A stretch of DNA of 7,143 nt from Pseudomonadota bacterium (GCA_021804705.1 JAJZHC010000068.1:1-7143), one strand, 5' to 3'. Numbered from the stretch's first letter, positions 1 to 5,718 are shown. The notes: generated by a model not told the origin, from the letters alone. Numbers and translations: made by a program.

Positions 1-105
1 GCCTGCGCCAAAAACATGGGCTACTGACGCATCGCGGATAAATCCGAGGATCCGTGAGAGCAGCGTCATGCTGCTGGTATGGGCCAGAGCTTTGAGAAGG
101 TTCAT
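1..105 (-). CDS. murJ: MurJ lipid II flippase, N-terminal fragment (cut by window edge)
   Basis: MurJ (MviN) is an inner-membrane protein of the MOP exporter superfamily that flips lipid II across the membrane for peptidoglycan synthesis. Only the first 35 codons lie in the window, read on the minus strand from the ATG at 105-103. The peptide begins MNLLKALAHTSSMTLLSRIL and continues GFIRDASVAHVFGAG, which is the typical MurJ start: a short basic amphipathic segment, then the SRILGFxRD motif. The rest of the protein (usually about 510 residues) is off the left edge. No clear Shine-Dalgarno sequence precedes the ATG. The gene is divergent from rpsT, an arrangement I recall as common in betaproteobacteria. 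The identification rests on motif memory over a short stretch, but the match is specific. Confidence 0.88.
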   Translation of the reverse strand, partial: MNLLKALAHTSSMTLLSRILGFIRDASVAHVFGAG

Positions 106-130
106 GGGGCAGCGGCAAGGGTAACACAGA

Positions 131-159
131 TTGATTTTTCCCAGAAAACCGCCTAGAAT
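131..159 (+). promoter_or_regulatory. sigma70-type promoter of rpsT
   Basis: TTGATT at 131-136 matches the -35 consensus TTGACA at 4 of 6 positions, and TAGAAT at 154-159 matches the -10 consensus TATAAT at 5 of 6. The spacer is exactly 17 bases, the optimum. Transcription would start near 166, giving a leader of about 65 bases before the rpsT start codon. This is the best promoter-like sequence I found in the window and suits a highly expressed ribosomal protein gene. An 8-base inverted repeat flanks the -10 box (see the separate entry). Confidence 0.65.
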
Positions 160-170
160 CTCCGGTTTTC
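144..170. repeat. 8-bp inverted repeat around the rpsT -10 box
   Basis: GAAAACCG at 144-151 and CGGTTTTC at 163-170 are perfect reverse complements separated by 11 bases. The -10 hexamer (154-159) lies inside the spacer and the predicted transcription start lies in the right arm. This geometry would suit an operator for a dimeric regulator that blocks or modulates polymerase. No regulator is known to me for this site, and chance cannot be excluded for 8-base arms. Confidence 0.4.
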
Positions 171-186
171 CACCAAAACATTACGT

Positions 187-212
187 GGAGCGGGTCTTCG
201 ACAGGCCGCTCC
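187..212 (+). promoter_or_regulatory. 5' leader hairpin of rpsT mRNA
   Basis: GGAGCGG at 187-193 pairs perfectly with CCGCTCC at 206-212. Inside it, GTC (194-196) can pair with GAC (200-202) across a three-base loop, leaving AGG at 203-205 as a bulge. The hairpin ends eight bases before the Shine-Dalgarno AGGAG at 220-224. S20 is known in E. coli to repress its own translation, so a structured leader is plausible as its target. The pairing is seen in the sequence; the regulatory role is inference. Confidence 0.4.
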
Positions 213-231
213 CGGTTACAGGAGCCTTCAC

Positions 232-498
232 ATGGCAAATTCCGCACAGGCCGAAAAACGGGCCCGACAAGCCGAAGCGCAACGCGCTCACAACATGTCC
301 TTGCGCTCGACCCTGCGTACCGCAATCAAGAAGGTGCGCAAGGCCGTGGCTGCGGGAGACAAGGGCGCTGCCCAGACGGTGTTTCAGGCGGCAACCAGCA
401 CCATCGATCGCATCGCCGACAAGAAGATCATTCACAAGAACATGGCTGCTCGCACCAAGAGCCGCCTGTCCGCAGCCGTCAAGGGCATGGCCGCCTAG
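232..498 (+). CDS. rpsT: 30S ribosomal protein bS20
   Basis: bS20 is a three-helix protein of the small ribosomal subunit that binds 16S rRNA and helps its early assembly. The 88-residue product has the family length and composition: it starts MANSAQAEKRARQAEAQRAH, carries the basic LRSTLRTAIKKVRKA segment at about residues 24-39, and ends with the conserved DKKIIHKNMAARTKSRLSAAVK region. The ATG at 232 is fixed by a good Shine-Dalgarno AGGAG at 220-224 with a 7-base spacer. It is divergent from murJ and has its own promoter upstream and a hairpin terminator downstream, so it is probably transcribed alone. Confidence 0.97.
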   Translation: MANSAQAEKRARQAEAQRAHNMSLRSTLRTAIKKVRKAVAAGDKGAAQTVFQAATSTIDRIADKKIIHKNMAARTKSRLSAAVKGMAA

Positions 499-535
499 TC
501 TGCGACGACACGACGAAGTACGGCAGGATTCAGGG

Positions 536-570
536 CGGCGGCGATAGCAATATCGCCGCCGATTTCATTT
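536..570 (+). terminator. Rho-independent-type terminator after rpsT (GCAA tetraloop)
   Basis: CGGCGGCGATA at 536-546 pairs over 11 perfect base pairs with TATCGCCGCCG at 551-561. The loop is GCAA, a stable GNRA tetraloop. The T-rich stretch ATTTCATTT follows at 562-570. The T tract is interrupted by C and A, so termination may be partial. The hairpin sits 38 bases after the rpsT stop and 36 bases before the argD start, which points to separation of the ribosomal gene from the arginine operon. Partial read-through or attenuation into argD is an alternative role. Confidence 0.75.
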
Positions 571-605
571 GGAAAGCGCGTCCGTCGCGCAGCAGGAATC
601 GCGTC

Positions 606-1778
606 ATGAGCCACTTGATGAACACTTATGCAAGGTTGCCCATCGCATTTACGCGAGGCGAAGGGGTTTGGCTGTGGGATGAAGCGGGACGCCGCTACCT
701 GGATGCACTGGCTGGCATCGCCGTCAACGGACTGGGGCACGCGCATCCCCGGCTGGTGAAAGCCATCGCCGATCAGGCGGGCCAGTTGATCCACACCTCC
801 AATATCTACCGCGTGTTGCGCCAGGAACAGCTTGCGGATCGCCTCTGTGCGCTGTCGGGAATGGCGCAGGCCTTCTTCTGCAGCTCGGGAGCCGAGGCCA
901 ATGAAGCAGCCATCAAGCTGGCTCGCCTGTATGGGCATCAGCGCGGCGTGGAAATCCCCACCATCATCGTCATGGAAAAGGCCTGGCACGGTCGCACCAT
1001 CGCCACCCTGTCTGCTACGGGAAGCCGCAAGGCCCAGGCCGGGTTCGAACCCCTGGTGGCGGGGTTTGTGCGCGTGCCTTACAACGATCTCGACGCCGTG
1101 CGCGCCGTGGCCGAACATCATCGCAACATCGTGGCCGTGTTGCTGGAGCCCATTCAGGGGGAAGGCGGCATCAATGTGGCGGATGTGGCCTACCAGCAGG
1201 GGCTCTATGCCCTATGCCGTGAACGGGGCTGGCTGTACATGCTCGATGAGGTGCAATCCGGCATCGGCAGAACGGGAAGCTGGTTTGCCTTCGAACACGC
1301 CGGCGTCAAGCCGGATGTCATGGCACTGGCCAAGGGTCTGGGTTCGGGCGTACCTATTGGCGCTTGCCTCGCGAACGGTGCTGCGGCAGACGTGTTCAAG
1401 CCGGGCAACCACGGCACCACCTTTGGCGGTGGTCCGCTGGTGTGTGCGGCGGCGCTGGCAACGCTCGACATCATGGTGGATGAAGGACTGCTGGCCAATG
1501 CTGCGCGCCAGGGAGCCCGCCTCAAGAGCGCCCTTGAGGCCGGACTGAGTGGTGTTGCTGGAGTTGTGGAGATTCGTGGGCAGGGGCTCATGCTGGGTAT
1601 CGAGCTGGACCGGCCCTGTGGCGAAATCGTGAAGCAGGCGCTGGAGCAGTCCCTGCTGGTCAACGTCACTTCCGACAATGTGGTGCGCCTCTTGCCGCCG
1701 CTGATCCTGGAAGATGCGCATACTGATGAGATCGTCGCGATCCTGGTGCCCATCATCAAACGTTTTCTGGGTGCCTGA
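606..1778 (+). CDS. argD: Acetylornithine aminotransferase (class III PLP transaminase)
   Basis: ArgD transfers an amino group from glutamate to N-acetylglutamate 5-semialdehyde to give N2-acetylornithine, in the cytoplasm. The family can also serve as succinyldiaminopimelate transaminase in lysine synthesis. The 390-residue product is of family length. Visible motifs are GIAVNGLGHAHP (37-48), the cofactor phosphate-binding FCSSGAEANEAAIKLAR (91-107), WHGRT (127-131), LDEVQSGIGRTG (213-224) with Asp214 for the pyridine nitrogen, and MALAKGLGSGVPIGA with Lys243 as the Schiff-base lysine. The TTFGGGPLVCAAA segment follows near residue 272. The ATG at 606 is preferred because AGGAA at 594-598 gives a 7-base spacer; the in-frame ATG at 618 has no such site. 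It is first in the argD-argF-argG-yajQ cluster and ends 2 bases before argF. Confidence 0.95.
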   Translation: MSHLMNTYARLPIAFTRGEGVWLWDEAGRRYLDALAGIAVNGLGHAHPRLVKAIADQAGQLIHTSNIYRVLRQEQLADRLCALSGMAQAFFCSSGAEANEAAIKLARLYGHQRGVEIPTIIVMEKAWHGRTIATLSATGSRKAQAGFEPLVAGFVRVPYNDLDAVRAVAEHHRNIVAVLLEPIQGEGGINVADVAYQQGLYALCRERGWLYMLDEVQSGIGRTGSWFAFEHAGVKPDVMALAKGLGSGVPIGACLANGAAADVFKPGNHGTTFGGGPLVCAAALATLDIMVDEGLLANAARQGARLKSALEAGLSGVAGVVEIRGQGLMLGIELDRPCGEIVKQALEQSLLVNVTSDNVVRLLPPLILEDAHTDEIVAILVPIIKRFLGA

Positions 1779-1780
1779 TC

Positions 1781-2698
1781 GTGAAACATTTCCTGCAGTT
1801 CAAGGATTTCACGCGCGAGGAATTCGAGTATCTGTTCGAACGGACCCGGCTGATCAAGGCCATGTTCAAGGCCTATACCATCTACCATCCGCTCAAGGAT
1901 CGCATGCTGGCCATGGTGTTTGAAAAACAGAGCACGCGCACACGGGTGTCGTTTGAGGCGGGCATTCACCAGCTGGGCGGGTCTTCGATCAACCTCACCA
2001 CGGGTGAGACCCAACTGGGTCGGGGCGAGCCCATCGAGGACGTGGCGCGGGTCATTTCGCGCATGGTGGACCTCGTCATGATTCGCACCTTCGACCAGTC
2101 CATCATCGAACGTTTCGCCGCCTATTCGCGAGTGCCGGTGATCAACGGACTGACCAACCAGTACCATCCCTGCCAGATCCTGGCCGATGTGTTCACCTAC
2201 ATCGAGCACCGCGGCTCCATTACCGGCAAGACGGTGGCCTGGATTGGCGACGGCAACAACATGTGCAGCACCTGGTTGCAGGCAGCCGCCATTTTCGATT
2301 TTCGCCTGCATGTGGCTGCTCCCGAGGGCTACGCCGTCAACACCAGCTTGATCGCTCCTCATGAGCTGCCCCACCTCACCACTTTTGCCGACCCCATGGA
2401 AGCCGCGCGCAATGCCGACCTGGTGACCACCGACGTCTGGACCAGCATGGGCTTTGAGTCGGAAACCGATGAACGCAAGCGGGATTTTGTCGATTTTCAG
2501 GTGGATGCCGAGATGATGTCAGTGGCGCGCCATGATGCGCTGTTCATGCATTGCCTGCCGGCCCATCGCGGTGAGGAAGTCTCGGCAGAAGTGCTGGAAG
2601 GGCCGCAAAGCGTGGTTTGGGACGAGGCTGAAAACCGGCTGCATGCCCAGAAAGCCCTGATGGAATATCTGATACTGGGCCAGGTGGCCCAACACTGA
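1781..2698 (+). CDS. argF: Ornithine carbamoyltransferase, anabolic type
   Basis: ArgF joins carbamoyl phosphate and ornithine to make citrulline and phosphate in arginine synthesis. It acts as a cytoplasmic trimer. The product is 305 residues, normal for the family, and starts with GTG. Carbamoyl-phosphate binding residues are seen in STRTR (51-55) and HPCQ (129-132). The ornithine-binding region shows DVWTSMG (218-224), and the catalytic HCLPAHRGEEV is at 257-267. The start lies 2 bases after the argD stop with no convincing Shine-Dalgarno sequence, so translation is probably coupled to argD. No key residue is missing. The arginine-anabolic neighbours argD and argG argue against a catabolic ArcB role. 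Confidence 0.96.
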   Translation: MKHFLQFKDFTREEFEYLFERTRLIKAMFKAYTIYHPLKDRMLAMVFEKQSTRTRVSFEAGIHQLGGSSINLTTGETQLGRGEPIEDVARVISRMVDLVMIRTFDQSIIERFAAYSRVPVINGLTNQYHPCQILADVFTYIEHRGSITGKTVAWIGDGNNMCSTWLQAAAIFDFRLHVAAPEGYAVNTSLIAPHELPHLTTFADPMEAARNADLVTTDVWTSMGFESETDERKRDFVDFQVDAEMMSVARHDALFMHCLPAHRGEEVSAEVLEGPQSVVWDEAENRLHAQKALMEYLILGQVAQH

Positions 2699-2712
2699 GG
2701 AAGAAGAGATTC

Positions 2713-3930
2713 ATGAGTGATATCAAGAAAGTGGTGCTGGCCTATTCCGGGGGACTGGATACTTCGGTCATTCTCAAGTGGCTGCAGGACACTTACCAAT
2801 GTGAGGTCGTAACCTTTACGGCGGACATCGGGCAGGGCGAAGAACTGGAACCCGCGCGGATCAAGGCCGAGAAGTTCGGCATCAAGCAAATCTACATTGA
2901 CGACCTGCGCGAAGAATTCGTGCGCGATTTCGTGTTTCCCATGTTTCGCGCCAACGCGGTCTATGAGGGAGAATACCTGCTGGGCACCAGCATTGCCCGC
3001 CCCCTGATTGCCAAGCGCCAGATCGAGATTGCGCGTGAAACCTGCGCCGACGCGGTTTCCCACGGCGCCACCGGCAAGGGCAACGATCAGGTGCGCTTCG
3101 AGCTGGGCTACTATGCGCTCGAACCCGGCATCAAGGTGATTGCGCCCTGGCGTGAGTGGGACCTCACCTCGCGCGAAAAACTGCTGGCCTATGCCGAGGC
3201 ACATGGCATTCCGGTGGAGATGAAGCACAAGACCGGCGGCAGCCCCTACAGCATGGACGCCAACCTGCTGCACATTTCCTATGAGGGCAAGGTGCTTGAG
3301 GATCCCGCCCGCGAGCCCGAAGAAGACATGTGGCGCTGGTCGGTGTCTCCCGAGGCGGCTCCAGACCAGGCGGAGTATCTTGATCTGGAGTTTGCCCGCG
3401 GCGACGTGGTGGCGCTCAATGGCCAACCCATGACGCCGGCCACCGTTCTGACTGAACTCAACCGCCTGGGGGGCAAGCACGGCATTGGACGCCTCGACCT
3501 GGTGGAAAACCGTTATGTCGGCATGAAATCCCGCGGTTGCTACGAAACCCCCGGGGGCACCATTCTGCTCAAGGCGCACCGTGCCATCGAGTCCATCACG
3601 CTGGATCGCGAAGTGGCGCATCTCAAGGATGACCTGATGCCGCGCTATGCATCCCTCATTTACACCGGTTACTGGTGGAGCCCGGAACGCCGCGCCCTGC
3701 AAACGCTGATCGATGACACCCAGGTGCACGTCAACGGTTGGGTGCGCGTCAAACTCTACAAGGGCAACGTCATGGTGGTAGGACGCGATTCCAGGACAGA
3801 TTCGCTGTTCGATGCCAACATCTCCACCTTCGAAGATGATGGCGGCGCCTACCAGCAGTCGGATGCCGCTGGATTTATCCGCCTCAATGCACTGCGCATG
3901 CGCATTGCGGCCCGTCTGCGTCGCAATTGA
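2713..3930 (+). CDS. argG: Argininosuccinate synthase
   Basis: ArgG condenses citrulline and aspartate, using ATP, to form argininosuccinate; it is a cytoplasmic tetramer. The 405-residue product has the N-type ATP pyrophosphatase loop AYSGGLDTS (10-18), the second family signature SHGATGKGNDQVRFE (116-130), the HKTGGSPYSMDANLLHISYEG region near residues 172-192, and KSRGCYETPGG near 273-283. The length is that of the shorter bacterial type (about 400 residues), not the longer E. coli type. A purine-rich AGGAAGAAGAG run (2698-2708) overlaps the argF stop and serves as the ribosome-binding site for the ATG at 2713. The gap to argF is 14 bases, so it is co-transcribed. The last step, argH, is not in the window. 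Confidence 0.97.
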   Translation: MSDIKKVVLAYSGGLDTSVILKWLQDTYQCEVVTFTADIGQGEELEPARIKAEKFGIKQIYIDDLREEFVRDFVFPMFRANAVYEGEYLLGTSIARPLIAKRQIEIARETCADAVSHGATGKGNDQVRFELGYYALEPGIKVIAPWREWDLTSREKLLAYAEAHGIPVEMKHKTGGSPYSMDANLLHISYEGKVLEDPAREPEEDMWRWSVSPEAAPDQAEYLDLEFARGDVVALNGQPMTPATVLTELNRLGGKHGIGRLDLVENRYVGMKSRGCYETPGGTILLKAHRAIESITLDREVAHLKDDLMPRYASLIYTGYWWSPERRALQTLIDDTQVHVNGWVRVKLYKGNVMVVGRDSRTDSLFDANISTFEDDGGAYQQSDAAGFIRLNALRMRIAARLRRN

Positions 3931-3943
3931 TCGGGGAGTCGTC

Positions 3944-4429
3944 ATGCCGTCCTTCGACATCGTCTCGGAAGTGGACAAGCAGGAAGTACGCAATGCCGTC
4001 GAGCAGGTCAACCGCGAAGTCAGTACGCGCTTTGATTTCAAGGGCTCGGATGCCCGTGTGGAACAAAGCGAATACGACCTCACGGTTTATGCCGACGACC
4101 CCTTCAAGCTTGACCAGGTGAAGGAAGTACTCAACCTCAAGTTGGTGAAGCGGGGTATCGACATTCGCGCCCTCGACTTCAAGACGGTGGAAACCATCGG
4201 CGGCGGCAAGGTCAAGCAGGCGGTGACCGTCAAGGTGGGTGTCGAAACCGAGATGGCCAAGAAAATCGTCAAGTTGCTGAAGGACAGCAAGCTCAAGGTG
4301 CAGGGCAGTATCCAAGGCACGGCCGTACGCGTGAGCGGGGCCAAGCGCGACAATCTTCAGGAAGCCATCGCCCTCATCAAGTCCGGCGACCTGGGGCTGC
4401 CGCTGCAGTTCAACAACTTTCGCGACTGA
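3944..4429 (+). CDS. yajQ: YajQ family (UPF0234) nucleotide/cyclic-di-GMP-binding protein
   Basis: YajQ proteins are small cytoplasmic proteins with two ferredoxin-like (RRM-like) halves. Xanthomonas and Pseudomonas members bind cyclic-di-GMP and affect virulence genes, and E. coli YajQ has been reported to bind nucleotides. The 161-residue product has family length and hallmark stretches: MPSFDIVSEVDKQEVRNAVE at the start, VSTRFDFKGSDARVE near residues 26-40, LVKRGIDIRALDF, and the C-terminal VQGSIQGTAVRVSGAKRDNLQ followed by LPLQFNNFRD. The ATG at 3944 has GGGGAG at 3933-3938 with a 5-base spacer; longer upstream in-frame starts overlap argG and lack family similarity. It follows argG by 13 bases. 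Its link to arginine synthesis is unknown, and co-transcription is inferred from spacing. Confidence 0.95.
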   Translation: MPSFDIVSEVDKQEVRNAVEQVNREVSTRFDFKGSDARVEQSEYDLTVYADDPFKLDQVKEVLNLKLVKRGIDIRALDFKTVETIGGGKVKQAVTVKVGVETEMAKKIVKLLKDSKLKVQGSIQGTAVRVSGAKRDNLQEAIALIKSGDLGLPLQFNNFRD

Positions 4430-5278
4430 CTATGCGCCCTGCGTCAGTTGCAGGGCGCGCTCGTAGAGCATTTTCCGTCCGGTACCCGTAACCTGCATGG
4501 CAATTCGGACGGCATCCCCCAACGAGAGTTTCTCCAGCAGGGCCAGCAGTAACGCATCGTGCCGGGCCGGGTCCTGGTCGGCGGGTTGCTGCGCGCCTTC
4601 CACGGCCAGTACGAATTCTCCCCGTTGATGGTTGGGGTCTGCATCGATCCAGAGCAGTGCCCCGGCCAGCGTGGTGCGGTGTACCGTCTCGAATAGCTTG
4701 GTCAGTTCACGGCCGATCACGATGCGTCGTTCACCTCCCAGCGCTTCGGCCAGCGCGGCGAGACATTCCCGGATGCGGTGCGGCGCCTCATAGAACACCA
4801 GGGTGGCCTGCAGTCCCGCGAGCGTCGCCAGTTCCCGTGTCCTGGCTCCCGCCTTGACGGGCAGGAAGCCATAAAAGAAAAAATGCCTGGCGCTGAACCC
4901 TGAGACGGACAGGAGCGCGGTCACGGCACTGGGCCCGGGAATGGGTACGACGCGAATGCCCCCCGCCAGGGCCGATTCCACCAGCAAGGCGCCCGGATCG
5001 CTGATGGCGGGTGTGCCCGCATCGCTGATGAGCGCAACAGATAAACCGGATTGCAGTTTTTGCATCAGTGTCGCACTGACGCTGCGTTCATTATGTTCAT
5101 GCAGCGCAGTCAGGGGCGTGCGAATGCCGAAATGCTGCATCAACAGGCCGGAATTCCGGGTGTCCTCAGCAGCGATCAACGCCACCGTGCGCAGGGTTTC
5201 CAGGGCGCGCGCCGAGATGTCCTCGCGGTGGCCAATGGGCGTTGCCACGATGAACAGGGTACCGGACGGCTGTGACAT
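4430..5278 (-). CDS. rsmI: 16S rRNA (cytidine1402-2'-O)-methyltransferase
   Basis: RsmI methylates the 2'-OH of C1402 in the 16S rRNA decoding centre, using S-adenosylmethionine, and belongs to the tetrapyrrole (SUMT-like) methylase superfamily. The 282-residue product, starting MSQPSGTLFIVATPIG, is close to E. coli RsmI in length. Motifs in order are AAEDTRNSGLLMQHFGI (36-52), LISDAGTPAISDPG (83-96), VPIPGPSAVTALLSVSGF (111-128), FYGFLP (135-140), FYEAPHRI and RELTKLFE. The start at 5278 is preferred over the in-frame ATG at 5293 because minus-strand GAGG lies 9 bases before it, whereas 5293 has none. One oddity is GHREDIS where most family members have GNLxDI. It is convergent with yajQ and divergent from yraN with no spacer at either end. 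Confidence 0.95.
   Translation of the reverse strand: MSQPSGTLFIVATPIGHREDISARALETLRTVALIAAEDTRNSGLLMQHFGIRTPLTALHEHNERSVSATLMQKLQSGLSVALISDAGTPAISDPGALLVESALAGGIRVVPIPGPSAVTALLSVSGFSARHFFFYGFLPVKAGARTRELATLAGLQATLVFYEAPHRIRECLAALAEALGGERRIVIGRELTKLFETVHRTTLAGALLWIDADPNHQRGEFVLAVEGAQQPADQDPARHDALLLALLEKLSLGDAVRIAMQVTGTGRKMLYERALQLTQGA
4434..4458. terminator. GC-rich hairpin at the yajQ/rsmI convergent junction
   Basis: GCGCCCTGC at 4434-4442 pairs perfectly over 9 bases with GCAGGGCGC at 4450-4458, around the 7-base loop GTCAGTT. The left arm begins 4 bases after the yajQ stop codon. The whole structure lies in the last codons of rsmI (residues LQLTQGA). Because it is an inverted repeat it folds in both transcripts. 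No T-run follows it directly on either strand, so a classical terminator is not shown. It may block 3' exonucleases or work with Rho. Codon constraint in rsmI does not require this symmetry. Confidence 0.4.
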
Positions 5279-5681
5279 GGATGAAAACCTCATGAAGGAA
5301 GAGCGCATTCTCAACCGTGCGACCGACGGATGCAAGGCGGTGAATCGGGGGCATCAGGCAGAGCAGCGGGCCGTGACGTTTTTGCTGCAGTCGGGGCTGG
5401 AAATCCTGCAGCGCAATTTCCGCTGCCGTCGTGGCGAGGTGGATGTGATCGCACGCGATGGGGATGACCTGGTTTTTGTGGAGGTGCGCTGGCGCTCGGA
5501 CAGCCGACGAGGTGGCGCAGGCGAAAGCATCGACCACCACAAGCAGCGACGCCTTGTCGCTGCCGCCAGGTTTTATCTCATGCGTTATCCGGACGGGCCT
5601 CCCCCCTGCAGGTTTGATGCCATTCTGCTGGAGGGCAGGGGCATGGCATTGCGGTGGTTGAAGGACATTCTCTGGCTGTAA
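5277..5681 (+). CDS. yraN: YraN family (UPF0102) endonuclease-like protein
   Basis: YraN is a small conserved protein of unsettled function with a fold of the Holliday-junction-resolvase/restriction-endonuclease type. From the ATG at 5277 it has 134 residues; from the ATG at 5292 it has 129. Family marks are NRGHQAEQRAVTFLLQSGLE (23-42), the nuclease-like core GEVDVI (53-58, with Glu54 and Asp56) and FVEVRWR (67-73, with Glu69). The C-terminal CRFDAILLEG and LRWLKDILWL follow. The start is uncertain: 5277 has only a weak GGACGG 7 bases upstream, and 5292 has a weak GGAT 9 bases upstream. With the 5277 start its ATG overlaps the rsmI start codon inside one CATG. It precedes gmhA by 44 bases, matching the enteric yraN-diaA-dolP order. 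Confidence 0.9.
   Translation: MDENLMKEERILNRATDGCKAVNRGHQAEQRAVTFLLQSGLEILQRNFRCRRGEVDVIARDGDDLVFVEVRWRSDSRRGGAGESIDHHKQRRLVAAARFYLMRYPDGPPPCRFDAILLEGRGMALRWLKDILWL
5307..5335 (-). promoter_or_regulatory. candidate rsmI promoter inside the yraN coding region
   Basis: On the minus strand TTGCAT (5335-5330) and GAGAAT (5312-5307) are separated by 17 bases. They match the -35 and -10 consensus at only 3 and 4 of 6 positions, but the spacing is ideal. The predicted start near 5300 would leave a leader of about 22 bases carrying the GAGG ribosome-binding site of rsmI. As rsmI and yraN have no spacer, any rsmI promoter must lie within yraN. A weak call. Confidence 0.28.
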
Positions 5682-5687
5682 TGTGAT

Positions 5688-5696
5688 TTACCCACA
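5688..5696 (+). promoter_or_regulatory. DnaA-box-like nonamer upstream of gmhA
   Basis: TTACCCACA differs at one position from the strong E. coli DnaA box TTATCCACA. It lies in the 44-base yraN-gmhA spacer, 17 bases before a -10-like TACAAT. About one to two such 9-mers with up to one mismatch are expected by chance on both strands of a window this size, so the match alone is weak. Its position next to a promoter-like element is the only added support. Confidence 0.2.
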
Positions 5697-5712
5697 GCTC
5701 GTGGCATTATCA

Positions 5713-5718
5713 TACAAT
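5713..5718 (+). promoter_or_regulatory. -10-like element directly upstream of gmhA
   Basis: TACAAT matches TATAAT at 5 of 6 positions and ends 7 bases before the gmhA ATG at 5726, so transcription would begin at or next to the start codon. No good -35 hexamer is seen at 16-18 bases; TTACCC at a 19-base spacing is the closest. There is no extended -10 TG. If real, the promoter would need an activator or be weak. Confidence 0.3.

Noticed and set aside
106..180. Promoter for murJ on the minus strand
   Set aside because: No pair of hexamers with acceptable match and spacing could be found, so none is annotated.
131..547. Plus-strand frame overlapping rpsT in another reading frame
   Set aside because: Starts at a TTG that is the -35 box of the rpsT promoter; the product is arginine/proline-rich with no family match.
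576..590. Short GCGCG/CGCGC hairpin just before the argD ribosome-binding site
   Set aside because: Only 5 bp of simple alternating GC with a 5-base loop; likely by chance in GC-rich DNA.
495..1121. Minus-strand open frame (208 codons) starting in argD and running to the rpsT terminator
   Set aside because: Antisense to conserved argD sequence and crosses the terminator hairpin; no supporting motif.
1205..2374. Minus-strand open frame (389 codons) opposite argD and argF
   Set aside because: Shadow of two well-supported genes; no domain or ribosome-binding site seen.
2497..4083. Long minus-strand open frame (528 codons) opposite argF, argG and yajQ
   Set aside because: It lies antisense to three clearly conserved genes, and its translation shows no recognisable family. 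Long antisense frames are expected from the codon bias of high-GC genes.
4459..4474. GCTC/GAGC mini-hairpin followed by ATTTT as a yajQ terminator
   Set aside because: The stem is only 4 bp, too weak to call an intrinsic terminator, though it could assist the stronger hairpin at 4434-4458.
5692..5704. CCAC/GTGG inverted repeat before gmhA as an operator
   Set aside because: Arms of 4 bases are too short to distinguish from chance.
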